NCBI RefSeq assembly: GCF_002806995.1
Contig: NZ_NIHE01000008.1
Span: 112,107-176,106 of the forward strand
From: Confluentibacter lentus
GTDB taxonomy: Bacteria > Bacteroidota > Bacteroidia > Flavobacteriales > Flavobacteriaceae
DNA: 64,000 bases
Direction of reading: 5' to 3'
Below the pieces are notes generated by a model that worked only from the letters and a program-made list of their open reading frames with translations, made no database searches and had not been told where the DNA came from. The translations under genes and the position numbers were made by a program. This document shows, one piece after another, positions 43,223 to 51,414 of the stretch. Position 1 is the stretch's first letter. Each line of letters begins with the position of its first letter.

Positions 43223-44306
43223 TGGGTACTTGTTTTTCTTTTAAAAATTCAATGATGTTTGAAGCACCTTCTTTAATGCTGTAACATTTTGATATTCCTG
43301 AGTTTCTTAATAAAGAAACAGCGTGTTTACTTCTTATTCCTGATTGACAAAAAATCATTTTTTCTTTTGATAAATCAATCTTTTCGAGATTATTTCCCAA
43401 TTGATTTAAAGGAATATTAATGATTTCTAAACCTTTAACTTTTGGTTGTTCATGAGCTTCTCTAACATCAATGAATTGAATATTTTTAAAGTCCAATACA
43501 TCTTCAATAGAGATGTCATCAGATTGAAATTCGCAATCAATCTCTAATTGTCTCTCGTTGAAATGATGTTTTTCTTTTAGAACGTTTTCAAATTGTTCTT
43601 CTGACTTGCTAATTTTTAAATTTGATGTTTGCGAGGTTAATGCATTGTAGCAAAACAATTTACCTGATAATACATTTCCAATGCCTAATATGATTTTTAA
43701 AACCTCGTTAGCTTGCATACTGCCAATAATGCCCGGCAAAACACCCAAAACCCCAATTTCAGAACAGTTTGGTACAGTATCTTTTTGTGGCGGATTTGGA
43801 AACAAACATCTGTAACTCGGTCCGTTTTGATAATTGAATACAGAAACCTGACCTTCAAACTTATAAATCGCACCAAAAACCAAAGGTTTGTTGGTGATGA
43901 TACAGGCATCATTTACCAAATAACGGGTTTCAAAATTATCGGACCCATCTACTATAATGTCATAGTTATTGAATAATTCTAAAGCATTTTGGTAAGTGAG
44001 TTTTTCCGCGTAAGCGATTATGGAAATTTCTGGATTTAAATCTTCCAACCGTATTTTAGCCGCTAAGGCTTTATTTTTTCCTAATGATGAGGTTCCGAAT
44101 AACACTTGACGTTGCAAGTTGGATATGTCAACCACATCAAAATCAATAATTCCTAGCGTACCAATTCCAGCAGCTGCTACATATTGCAAAACAGGGCAGC
44201 CCAAGCCACCAGCACCAACCACTAACACTTTAGCACGAGATAGTTTATCTTGACCTGCTTGTCCGATTTCCGATAAAATAATATGTCTGCTGTATCTATT
44301 CGTCAT
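43212..44306 (-). CDS. moeB: MoeB/ThiF-type adenylyltransferase with rhodanese domain
   Basis: Activates the C-terminal glycine of MoaD as an acyl-adenylate for sulfur loading. The N-terminal ThiF/E1-like fold has the ATP loop VLVVGAGGLGCPVLQYVAAAGIG (near 28-50) and DSFD-type residues in VDGSDNFETRYLVNDAC (near 115). Unlike E. coli MoeB it continues into a C-terminal rhodanese-like domain (about 275-364) with MIFCQSGIRSKHAV, where the cysteine is the expected persulfide carrier. Adenylation and sulfur supply could therefore both occur on this 364-residue protein. A zinc CxxC pair expected in MoeB is not obvious. Confidence 0.92.
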   Translation of the reverse strand: MTNRYSRHIILSEIGQAGQDKLSRAKVLVVGAGGLGCPVLQYVAAAGIGTLGIIDFDVVDISNLQRQVLFGTSSLGKNKALAAKIRLEDLNPEISIIAYAEKLTYQNALELFNNYDIIVDGSDNFETRYLVNDACIITNKPLVFGAIYKFEGQVSVFNYQNGPSYRCLFPNPPQKDTVPNCSEIGVLGVLPGIIGSMQANEVLKIILGIGNVLSGKLFCYNALTSQTSNLKISKSEEQFENVLKEKHHFNERQLEIDCEFQSDDISIEDVLDFKNIQFIDVREAHEQPKVKGLEIINIPLNQLGNNLEKIDLSKEKMIFCQSGIRSKHAVSLLRNSGISKCYSIKEGASNIIEFLKEKQVPNDR

Positions 44307-44322
44307 TCCTTCTTATTTTTAT

Positions 44323-44556
44323 TTATCCACCTGAAAACGGTGGTAATAAGGCAATTTCTTGTCCAGTTATTTTGGTTTTTTCCGAAATCAATTCCTGATT
44401 TTGCGCCACTTGAAAATCCTTGTTTTTTAAATCAGGATATTTTGAATTCAAAAAGTTTATAATGTCGGCAATTGTATTTCCAGAAAAATCAATAGTTTCT
44501 TCTTCTTGACTTGTAACTTCAGCAATAAGTCCGAAATATTTTATGGTAATTATCAT
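44323..44556 (-). CDS. moaD: Molybdopterin synthase sulfur carrier subunit
   Basis: Ubiquitin-like 77-residue carrier ending in the required Gly-Gly (LLPPFSGG). The beta-grasp fold is suggested by the start IITIKYFGLIAEVT and by TGQEIALLPPFSGG at the end. Its C terminus is adenylated by MoeB, thiocarboxylated and used by MoaE, all encoded in the same transcript. The first base of its ATG overlaps the end of mobA by 4 bp. Confidence 0.94.
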   Translation of the reverse strand: MIITIKYFGLIAEVTSQEEETIDFSGNTIADIINFLNSKYPDLKNKDFQVAQNQELISEKTKITGQEIALLPPFSGG

Positions 44557-45125
44557 TTTAAAATGGCATTTAATTGTTCTGGTGTGTTGATGTTTTGCGT
44601 AAAAAAAGTTTCTTCATCATTTAATACCACATTTTTCGTTTTACATTGATTTACTGTATATTGCAATCGGCGTTCTCCGTCATTTAAAAACTTTGAAAAT
44701 ATATATTCACATTGTTTTTTATATAGGGCGATTAATGGCATGGTTTTTCCATGGCTTTCAATTTGAATGATTTCAGAATCATAATCAATAGCATCAATCA
44801 GTTTTTCTAAGATATTTGAATTAATTAATGGAATATCACAACTCAAGACTAAATTATAGTCGGTTTTAGACTGTTTTAATCCAGAATAAACACCAGCTAA
44901 AGGTCCTGCATTTTCAATGGTATCTTCTAAACGTTTCAAACCAAAAACATCATAATCTGTATTGTTTGAAACAATCATAATATTTTCAACAAAAGGTTTT
45001 AAGGCATCAATGCTGTGCTGTATAAAAGATTTTTCATTAAACAATAAAAAGCCTTTATCAGTTCCCATACGGCTGCTTTTTCCGCCGGAAAGAATGATAC
45101 CTGTTATGTTTTTTTTGTCCATCAT
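44553..45125 (-). CDS. mobA: Molybdenum cofactor guanylyltransferase
   Basis: Adds GMP to Mo-molybdopterin to make MGD, the cofactor of the nitrate reductase and the YdeP-type enzyme in this window. The nucleotide loop ILSGGKSSRMGTDKGFL is near residues 9-25 and the metal-binding aspartate lies in LVLSCDIPLIN near 95. I place the start at MMDKKN, immediately after the upstream TauE-type stop, because the longer frame (PVLNYFLLS) overlaps that gene and is unlike the family. About 190 residues is normal. Confidence 0.92.
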   Translation of the reverse strand: MMDKKNITGIILSGGKSSRMGTDKGFLLFNEKSFIQHSIDALKPFVENIMIVSNNTDYDVFGLKRLEDTIENAGPLAGVYSGLKQSKTDYNLVLSCDIPLINSNILEKLIDAIDYDSEIIQIESHGKTMPLIALYKKQCEYIFSKFLNDGERRLQYTVNQCKTKNVVLNDEETFFTQNINTPEQLNAILK

Positions 45126-45126
45126 A

Positions 45127-45867
45127 CTAAGTAAAAAATAATTTAAAACAGGCAATGGCTAAAACAAAAGCCAATATGTATCTTAATTTTTGATTATTTA
45201 TTTTTTTACTGCCATAATAGCCGCCAAGTATGCCGCCTATTAAAGCGACAGCTACCAATACGAATGTTTCAATTTCGAAATGGACACCGCTACTTAGTTG
45301 TCCGACAAGTCCAGAAGCCGAGTTTACCCAAATAAATAAAGCCGAAACCGCGGCAGCTTCTTTCATGTTTCCCCAATGAAGCAATAAAATAATAGGCGTT
45401 AAAATAATGCCGCCTCCAATTCCAATGAGTCCTGAAAAGAAACCAATAATACCACCAACAACCAAGCCTTGCCAGAGTTTCACTTTTTTTATGTCTTCTT
45501 TCTCTTTTCCAAAAACATTCAGCATCTTTAAAATGGCAAACACCAATAAAATTGCTAGGATTTTTTTGTAAATGGAAGCATCAATTTCAATCGTTCCACC
45601 TAAAAAAGCCAAGGGAATGGAAGCTATAGCAAACGGAATAAAGAGGTTTTTTTTAAAATGTCCACCTTTATAATAATAGAAAAACGAAATGCCTGCGACA
45701 AACAAATTGAGTATGAGTGCCGTTGGTTTCATTACTTCTGGCGCAAACGAAAATAGTGCCATCAATGCCAAATAGCCACTCGCACCACCATGTCCCACAC
45801 TTGCATATAAAAATGACACTATGGGCAGTAGTAACAAAAATAAATATATGTTTTCTATCTCTAGCAT
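45127..45867 (-). CDS. TauE/SafE family anion permease
   Basis: Inner membrane protein of about 246 residues with eight predicted helices and the two family repeats: FLYASVGHGGASGYLALMAL (near 15-34) and GFFSGLIGIGGGIILTPIILL (near 140-160). Members export or import sulfite, sulfoacetate or other small oxyanions. Its place between a ModE-type regulator and mobA, in an operon that lacks modABC, makes molybdate (or a related oxyanion) an attractive substrate, but this is inference. The start at MLEIENIY follows the modE stop; the longer frame overlaps modE. Confidence 0.88.
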   Translation of the reverse strand: MLEIENIYLFLLLLPIVSFLYASVGHGGASGYLALMALFSFAPEVMKPTALILNLFVAGISFFYYYKGGHFKKNLFIPFAIASIPLAFLGGTIEIDASIYKKILAILLVFAILKMLNVFGKEKEDIKKVKLWQGLVVGGIIGFFSGLIGIGGGIILTPIILLLHWGNMKEAAAVSALFIWVNSASGLVGQLSSGVHFEIETFVLVAVALIGGILGGYYGSKKINNQKLRYILAFVLAIACFKLFFT

Positions 45868-45868
45868 T

Positions 45869-46207
45869 TTATAGATTTTCGATTTTCTCCAACTGCTTAT
45901 CCAAAAATTTCCAGCAATTTTTATTAATATCATCGAATGCCAGAATTAATGCCTTTCCATAATCGGTTAATTCGGCGCCACCGCCACCTTTTCCACCAAT
46001 ACTGTTTATGGTCACTGGTTTTTTAGCAGATTTATTGATGGAATCTAATAATCCCCAAGCCTTTTTATAAGATATATGAATGGATTTTGCTGCTTTTGAA
46101 AGCGAACCAGTTTCATTAATAGCTTTCAATAATTGCACACGTCCTTCACCCAAAAGCACATTGTTTTCAGATTCAATCCATATTCTGCTCTTGATTTTAT
46201 AATCCAT
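45869..46207 (-). CDS. ModE-type single-domain winged-helix regulator
   Basis: DNA-binding protein of 112 residues corresponding to the N-terminal domain of ModE. The helix-turn-helix runs through GEGRVQLLKAINETGSLSKAAKSIHISYKKAWGLLDSIN (about 20-58). The wing contains the hallmark GGKGGGGAELTDYGKALI (near 71-88). The molybdate-binding molbindin domains of full ModE are absent, so it may need another molybdate sensor or respond in another way. It is the second gene of the cofactor operon, and a ModE-like palindrome precedes the first gene, suggesting autoregulation. Confidence 0.9.
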   Translation of the reverse strand: MDYKIKSRIWIESENNVLLGEGRVQLLKAINETGSLSKAAKSIHISYKKAWGLLDSINKSAKKPVTINSIGGKGGGGAELTDYGKALILAFDDINKNCWKFLDKQLEKIENL

Positions 46208-46213
46208 AATCAG

Positions 46214-47392
46214 TTAATTTGGTAGTTGAATAACATCAACAGTATCATTTATCTCTATCTTTGAAACATTCTCAGGGACAAACACGAGGGCATTTGAAAG
46301 TGCAAATGTTTGTAACATGGCGGAACTCTGACCTTCTAAAATCGTTACTTCACCATGATTATAGATCGCTTTTAAGAATTGTGGCCTATCTCCAAATCTT
46401 GTAAATGCGTTAGTTGATTTTGCTTTGACTTTTGGTAATTCAACGTCTGTTTTATTCATCATTTTTTGTAAAGCGATGTAAACATATATGTAGAAGCAAG
46501 TCAGCGAAGCAGCTGGATTTCCAGGAAGCGCAAAAATAAGCGTGTCGTTTTTTGTTCCGAAAAACAATGGCTTTCCAGGTTTTTGTTTTACGGTGTAAAA
46601 ATGTTCCTCAACTTGTAATTCTTGGAGTGCTTTCCCAACAAAATCATAATCCCCAACCGAAATTCCGCCAGAAATAATGACTAAATCATTTTCTAAAATA
46701 ACTTCGTTTAAAGCCGATAGAGTTTTTACATAATCATCTTCAACTTTATAAAAATGAATATCATAAAATTTTAAATTGTAAAGGGCATTTTGAAGCATTT
46801 TTGAATTGCTTTCATATATTTTCCCGTGACTTAATGCTTGTCCAGCTTCTATAAGTTCGTTACCCGTGGTAATTAATGCAATGGATGGTTTTTTATAGAC
46901 AGTCACCTTCGAGATGCCCAGGGAAGCTAAATAACCAATAGCTGCTGGCGTTAATTTGGTGTCTTTTGAAAGTGCCAAATCGCCTTTTTTAACTTGTTCA
47001 CCAATGGCACGGATATTATGATGTTCGGATAATGGATTTTCTATAACCAATTCAGCGCCATTTATTATGACTTTTTCTTGCATAATAACCGCATTGGCAG
47101 TATCTGGAACCGCTGCCCCAGTAAAAATTCTAACCGCTTCACCTTTATTTATTATAGGTTGATGGCCATCACCCGCTTTTACTTCACCTATTAAAGTATA
47201 TGTTAAATCCTCATGTAAATGCAACGCATAACCATCCATGGCCGATTGCCTAAACGGAGGCATGTCTATTGGAGATGAAACATTTTTAGACAGCAAGTAG
47301 CCTCCCGATTTTTCAATGGGCAATACCGTTTCTTTAAATAATGGTTTGCTTTTGCTTTTAACTAGGTTTATGGCCTCATCTATGGAAATCAT
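46214..47392 (-). CDS. moeA: Molybdopterin molybdenumtransferase
   Basis: Inserts molybdate into adenylated molybdopterin. Domain marks include DMPPFRQSAMDGYAL (near 46), KAGDGHQPIINKGEAVRIFTGAAVPDTANAVIMQE (near 71-105), the MogA-like region with TTGNELIEAG (near 174) and SGGISVGDYDFVGKAL (near 243), and PGKPLFFGTKNDTLIFALPGNPAA (near 270-293). At 392 residues it is full length. It is the first gene of the minus-strand cofactor operon, behind a ModE-like box and divergent from the FNR-type regulator. Confidence 0.96.
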   Translation of the reverse strand: MISIDEAINLVKSKSKPLFKETVLPIEKSGGYLLSKNVSSPIDMPPFRQSAMDGYALHLHEDLTYTLIGEVKAGDGHQPIINKGEAVRIFTGAAVPDTANAVIMQEKVIINGAELVIENPLSEHHNIRAIGEQVKKGDLALSKDTKLTPAAIGYLASLGISKVTVYKKPSIALITTGNELIEAGQALSHGKIYESNSKMLQNALYNLKFYDIHFYKVEDDYVKTLSALNEVILENDLVIISGGISVGDYDFVGKALQELQVEEHFYTVKQKPGKPLFFGTKNDTLIFALPGNPAASLTCFYIYVYIALQKMMNKTDVELPKVKAKSTNAFTRFGDRPQFLKAIYNHGEVTILEGQSSAMLQTFALSNALVFVPENVSKIEINDTVDVIQLPN

Positions 47393-47396
47393 ACAA

Positions 47397-47424
47397 TTCG
47401 TTATATATATACAAACATAACGAA
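47397..47424 (-). promoter_or_regulatory. ModE-like operator TTCGTTAT-N12-ATAACGAA
   Basis: Perfect 8-base arms separated by 12 A/T-rich bases start 4 bp before the moeA ATG. The arms match the CGTTAT...ATAACG form I recall for proteobacterial ModE sites. The cofactor operon it precedes encodes a ModE-type protein. Confidence 0.7.
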
Positions 47425-47469
47425 AATTTAATATTTTTTACAAAAAAATAAGTATTTTTATAAAAATAT

Positions 47470-47490
47470 AAGTATTAATACGTATATTTG
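47470..47490 (+). promoter_or_regulatory. FNR-type gene promoter: box AAGTA-TTAA-TACGT plus -7 TATATTTG
   Basis: The palindrome (47470-47483) shares its last T with the -7 element (47483-47490), the same geometry as nirB and narK, which suggests autoregulation. A further half-site AAGTA lies at 47450-47454, and a second possible -7 (TAACTTTG) at 47502-47509. Confidence 0.65.
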
Positions 47491-47521
47491 TTTTGTCAAA
47501 ATAACTTTGTTTTAAGTTTTT

Positions 47522-48280
47522 ATGGATTCTGAAGTAGCAAAATCACATCCGTCAAATTCAATAAGACGACCTTTCTCAGGGTTGAGTTGTAGTATTTGTG
47601 AAAATGGATCTTGCTTGATAAAACGCAATTATACGGCGCTTTCCGAATCTGATTTACCTTATGAAAAAAATAACATACGTTGTAAAAAGGGTCATCAATT
47701 TATTATGGAAGGTGCACCGGTAAACGGACTTTTCTTTGTCTTAAAGGGTAAGGTGAAAGTTTTTAGAACAGGCATCAATGGGAGAGAGCAAATAGTAAGA
47801 TTTGCTAAGGAAGGGGAAATCATTGGACACAGAGGTTTTGGAACAGAAGAGTATTATTCTATTGGGGCTATTGCGCTTGAAGACACCTTACTCTGCTATT
47901 TTTCCAAAAGCAGTTTGCAGAAAGCACTGTATAAAACTCCTGAGTTTACCTATGATATGATGCTTTTTTATGCTAATGAACTCAATAGGAGCGAATCAAA
48001 AGTAAAATCACTTTCCCAAATGACCGTTAGGGAACGCGTTATTGATACCTTATTATATATTAATAGAAAGTTTGGAGAAAACAAAGGCTTTTTAAACGTT
48101 GTTTTAAGCAGGAAGGAATATGCGGATTATGCGGGAACTACCGAAGAACAGGTTATTCGTATATTTTCAATCTTAAAAAAGGAACATCTCATTATTGCAA
48201 AAGGCAAACGAATAGGTATTAATAACATCGAACTTCTTAAAAAAGAGATTAGCGAGCATAACTACTTTTTAGATAGCTAA
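47522..48280 (+). CDS. FNR-type Crp/Fnr transcriptional regulator with four cysteines
   Basis: Dimeric sensor-regulator of 252 residues. Cysteines C23, C26, C31 and C125 line up with the four 4Fe-4S ligands of E. coli FNR (C20, C23, C29, C122, recalled): SCSICENGSC at the N terminus and EDTLLCYF in the beta-roll. A cyclic-nucleotide-like domain covers about 50-170 and the helix-turn-helix about 185-235. In the recognition helix, E209-QVI-R213 keeps the Glu and Arg of FNR's ExxSR but has Ile for Ser, fitting a changed half-site that still has G at the third position (AAGTA instead of TTGAT). Oxygen or NO is the likely signal. Confidence 0.9.
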   Translation: MDSEVAKSHPSNSIRRPFSGLSCSICENGSCLIKRNYTALSESDLPYEKNNIRCKKGHQFIMEGAPVNGLFFVLKGKVKVFRTGINGREQIVRFAKEGEIIGHRGFGTEEYYSIGAIALEDTLLCYFSKSSLQKALYKTPEFTYDMMLFYANELNRSESKVKSLSQMTVRERVIDTLLYINRKFGENKGFLNVVLSRKEYADYAGTTEEQVIRIFSILKKEHLIIAKGKRIGINNIELLKKEISEHNYFLDS

Positions 48281-48432
48281 TCGTTCTACACTACGTATTC
48301 ATTTTATTTTTTCAGGACAATACTTAAAAACGACTTTCTGCTTATATGGAAACTGCGTTTTTGTAGTTTTTTGCATGTAAAAAAACTTTTTTTACACTGC
48401 CTTATTTCATTATTATTCTAATAAACTCCTTT

Positions 48433-48462
48433 TATTTTTGTTCAAAATAAGTATTAATACGT
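48433..48462 (+). promoter_or_regulatory. Globin promoter: -7 TATTTTTG followed by box AAGTA-TTAA-TACGT
   Basis: Here the -7 element (48433-48440) comes first and the palindrome (48449-48462) begins 9 bp later. The nrtA promoter has the same order and spacing. A shortened TATTTG overlaps the right half-site, so an alternative promoter with the nirB-like order is possible. Confidence 0.6.
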
Positions 48463-48501
48463 ATTTGTAAGTAAACTTAACAACCACTAATAATATTAAA
48501 A

Positions 48502-48921
48502 ATGGAACAAAAAACAATCACGCTCGTACAAGATTCATTTGAAAAAGTAAAACCAATTGCGGCAACAGCAGCTGACATATTTTACTCAAAATTATTTGAA
48601 TTAGACCCCACATTAAAAGCATTGTTTCCTAATAGCGAAGAGGCGATGAAAGTTCAAGGTAATAAGTTGATGACCATGCTAGCTGCTGCAGTAGCAGGAT
48701 TAAGCAATCTGGAAGCATTAGTTCCTGTGCTCCAAAATTTAGGAAAAAGGCATGTAGATTATAAAGTAGAACCAGCTCATTACAATACCGTTGGCGCTGC
48801 ATTATTAGATACGTTGAAAGTAGGCTTGGGTGAGGATTTCACTCCTGAGGTTAAAGAAGCTTGGGCTACGGTGTATGGAACCATGACAACAGTTATGATA
48901 GACGCTTCATACAAAAATTAA
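48502..48921 (+). CDS. Single-domain globin (flavohemoglobin/VHb-like)
   Basis: Heme protein of 139 residues without a reductase domain. The proximal histidine is H84 in GKRHVDYKV. Distal residues Tyr B10 (Y28 in FYSKLF) and Gln E7 (Q52 in KVQGNKLM) match flavohemoglobin, where they support NO dioxygenation to nitrate. A separate flavoprotein reductase with the right domains is encoded 1.4 kb downstream in the same direction. The gene has an FNR-like box. NO detoxification is the likeliest role; oxygen delivery is an alternative. Confidence 0.92.
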   Translation: MEQKTITLVQDSFEKVKPIAATAADIFYSKLFELDPTLKALFPNSEEAMKVQGNKLMTMLAAAVAGLSNLEALVPVLQNLGKRHVDYKVEPAHYNTVGAALLDTLKVGLGEDFTPEVKEAWATVYGTMTTVMIDASYKN

Positions 48922-48978
48922 TTAATAAACTTAAAAATCAACCACATGACCTTTAACAAACAAATAAATTTTACATCT

Positions 48979-49803
48979 ATGAAAAATATAAAACAGTTTT
49001 CGTTTATAAGCGTTTTTGCATTTGCTATTAATGTTTTTTTAACCTCTTGTGGAGGTGTTCCAGAGGAGAAATCAAGTGCTTTAGTTGATGAGCCTGTATT
49101 TTCGGTAGACGAAGTATTGGAAATGGTTGCCAAAGAAAATGATATTACCAGGACTTTATATACATCCGCGATTGTGGGTCAAGGTAAACTACAAGGAATG
49201 AAGTTTGATGAGGATTGGAGAAAGGATGATGTGGAAGCGGGGCCGTTACCAGCCTTGTTTTTAAGAGGTATTGCGACAAGTATTCAAAAAAGCCCTGTGC
49301 CACTGGGTTTGTATTTAGGTTCAGATTTTCCAGTAAATGCCGCCAATAAATTTGTTGGTAAACAGGCTGAATTATTTGAAAAAATAAAAGCCGACCAAAA
49401 ACCCCAATTTTTCTATGAGGAGGACACCAAGTTACACACCGCCATGTTTGTGGATTTAGCTAGTGCTGCAGCATGTGTTACTTGCCATAACGATCATAAG
49501 CAATCACCTAAAAAGGATTGGAAACTTGGTGATGTCATGGGGGCAACCACATGGCAATATCCTAAAGACTCGTTGAGCTATAAGGAAACCGTTGCGATAT
49601 TAGATTCTTATGCTAAAGGCACTTTAGATACCTATAAGGAATATTTAAGTGAGATAGAAGCATTTGTAAATAGTGAAAAACCAGAAATTGGCAATAAATG
49701 GCCTAAGGATGGTAAATATTTGCCAACAGCAGAAGTGTTTTTGGATAGCGTTAGGAAATTAACAGCTTACGAAACAATGAAAAAATTAGTCGTGGTAAAA
49801 TAG
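48979..49803 (+). CDS. DUF3365 (Tll0287-like) monoheme c lipoprotein
   Basis: Periplasm-facing heme protein. I start at MKNIKQFSF, which gives a clean lipoprotein signal ending in LTSCGG (cysteine near residue 24); the longer frame adds a polar stretch before it. The DUF3365 domain fills about 45-200 and contains one c-type heme site, C166-VTC-H, near its end. The C-terminal 70 residues are helical and lack further hemes. Family members are sensor- or redox-type heme domains. It lies 57 bp after the globin gene and before the membrane cytochrome. Confidence 0.87.
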   Translation: MKNIKQFSFISVFAFAINVFLTSCGGVPEEKSSALVDEPVFSVDEVLEMVAKENDITRTLYTSAIVGQGKLQGMKFDEDWRKDDVEAGPLPALFLRGIATSIQKSPVPLGLYLGSDFPVNAANKFVGKQAELFEKIKADQKPQFFYEEDTKLHTAMFVDLASAAACVTCHNDHKQSPKKDWKLGDVMGATTWQYPKDSLSYKETVAILDSYAKGTLDTYKEYLSEIEAFVNSEKPEIGNKWPKDGKYLPTAEVFLDSVRKLTAYETMKKLVVVK

Positions 49804-49864
49804 TAAACAGAGGTCATTTTAAACCTGTAAATCCTTGAATCAAAACTAAAGCATTGACATTAAT

Positions 49865-50344
49865 ATGTTAAAAAATAACAAATCTACACTACTGGGCTTC
49901 ATACTGTTATCTCTATTTATTTTACAGTTTTTTTTAAAATTGGAATGGACATGGCTTAAAACGTTGCAGCAAGACGAAATGTATAAACGTTGGTCTGGTC
50001 TGGGATTAGCATTATTTATAACATTGCAATGGTTTTTATCCTTAAGTAGAATCATTAAAAAATTCAGAACTAAAGCTCAAACCATGTTGCTCATACACAA
50101 ATGGGCTGGTGCATTGAGTCCGTTGTTATTTTACATCCACAGTATGGGCTTAGGTTATGGCTATTTGTTGTTTTTATCATATGTATTTTTTTCAAATACA
50201 TTGTTGGGTTATCTCAATTTAGATGTCATTAAAAACAATAGCGATTGGTTGTTTAAAGGTTGGATGATTGCGCATGTGGCATTGTCTATCATGGTCACCA
50301 TAGTCATGTTCTTCCACATAGGTGTGGTGTTTTATTATAAATAA
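49865..50344 (+). CDS. Minimal bis-heme b membrane protein (ferric-reductase/NOX-like)
   Basis: A 159-residue membrane protein with about five helices (8-25, 44-62, 76-95, 97-117, 130-155). Two helices each carry an HX13H pair, H78/H92 and H137/H151. That is the bis-heme arrangement of ferric reductase and NADPH oxidase membrane domains, where pairs on two parallel helices hold two stacked hemes. It has no flavin domain of its own, but an FAD/NAD/2Fe-2S protein starts 19 bp downstream. I infer transmembrane electron transfer from the cytoplasm to periplasmic hemes. Homology to the ferric reductase family rests on the motif only. Confidence 0.75.
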   Translation: MLKNNKSTLLGFILLSLFILQFFLKLEWTWLKTLQQDEMYKRWSGLGLALFITLQWFLSLSRIIKKFRTKAQTMLLIHKWAGALSPLLFYIHSMGLGYGYLLFLSYVFFSNTLLGYLNLDVIKNNSDWLFKGWMIAHVALSIMVTIVMFFHIGVVFYYK

Positions 50345-50363
50345 TTTTTACAAAATCTAACCT

Positions 50364-51392
50364 ATGAAACTTCAGATAAAAAATATTATAAAGGAAACAG
50401 ATGATGCATTAAGCTTGAGTTTCAAAAACGGCAATATCTTTAGTAAGTTATCTTATAAGCCGGGGCAATTTTTAACCATTCATGTACCTATCGATAGCGT
50501 TGTGCATAAAAGAGCATATTCGTTCAGCAGTAATCCCTATACGGATAAGGATTTGAAAATCACGGTCAAACGTGTAGAAAAAGGATTGGTTTCCAATTAT
50601 ATACACGACCATATTAAAGTGGGCGATACACTGGAAATAGATAAGCCTGCTGGTTCCTTTTATATTGAGCCCAATAAAAACTCACAAAAGCAATATGTGC
50701 TGTTTGCAGGGGGTAGTGGCATTACTCCAATCTACTCCATTGCTGAATCGGTTTTGGCAAACGAACCCAATTCAAAGGTTTTATTGGTTTATGCAAATAG
50801 GGATATCGGGTCTATTATTTTTAAAAATGAAATAATGGCTCTTGAAAACAAATATCCTGATAATTTTCATGTTGCACATATTGTGTCATCACTTAATAAG
50901 AATATTGATAATTATTATTCTGGATTGGCAACAAAAGAACTCATTGATGAAATTTTCTTAAAACATGGTCTTTTTTATGGTGATTATGTTTATATGATAT
51001 GCGGACCGTTTGGCTATATGGAAAAGGTGAAGGAAATTTTAAATGATAATGGCATTTCTAGGGAAAAAATAAAGATTGAAGTATTTAAAAGTCCACATGT
51101 CAAAATGTTTGGTAAAGACTTAATTAGTGATGTTACCATAAAATTAGGAGGCAAAATACATCAAATTAAAGTAAGGGGCGATAAATCGATATTGCAACAA
51201 GCCATGTCAGACAACATTGTTTTGCCTTATTCGTGCAGGGCGGGTATGTGTTCTACATGTAAAGCTACCTGTGTTTCTGGGGACATTAAAATGATTGACG
51301 GGCACTTTTTAAGTGAAGAAGACGTCGCTAAAGGCCATATTTTAACCTGTATCAGTTATCCGGAAAGCGAAGCGGTCGTTCTGGAGTTTTAA
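50364..51392 (+). CDS. FAD/NAD(P)H-dependent reductase with C-terminal 2Fe-2S domain
   Basis: Soluble electron-input protein of the ferredoxin-NADP reductase family, 342 residues. FAD contacts lie in HKRAYSFSS (near 48-56). NAD(P) contacts lie in FAGGSGITPIYSI (near 115) and YMICGPFGYMEKV (near 210). The C-terminal ferredoxin domain has YSCRAGMCSTCKATC (near 290-304) and a last Cys in HILTCISYP. The layout matches phenylacetate-type and Hmp-like reductases. Acceptor candidates are the HX13H membrane protein upstream and the globin; both lack their own flavin domain. Confidence 0.92.
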   Translation: MKLQIKNIIKETDDALSLSFKNGNIFSKLSYKPGQFLTIHVPIDSVVHKRAYSFSSNPYTDKDLKITVKRVEKGLVSNYIHDHIKVGDTLEIDKPAGSFYIEPNKNSQKQYVLFAGGSGITPIYSIAESVLANEPNSKVLLVYANRDIGSIIFKNEIMALENKYPDNFHVAHIVSSLNKNIDNYYSGLATKELIDEIFLKHGLFYGDYVYMICGPFGYMEKVKEILNDNGISREKIKIEVFKSPHVKMFGKDLISDVTIKLGGKIHQIKVRGDKSILQQAMSDNIVLPYSCRAGMCSTCKATCVSGDIKMIDGHFLSEEDVAKGHILTCISYPESEAVVLEF

Positions 51393-51414
51393 TTGGTATA
51401 AATTTATTTTTTTT

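Noticed and set aside
48502..48921. Truncated flavohemoglobin
   Set aside because: The globin ends with a normal stop and helix H; there is no residual reductase sequence after it, and the reductase 1.4 kb away has its own start and a 2Fe-2S domain that Hmp lacks.
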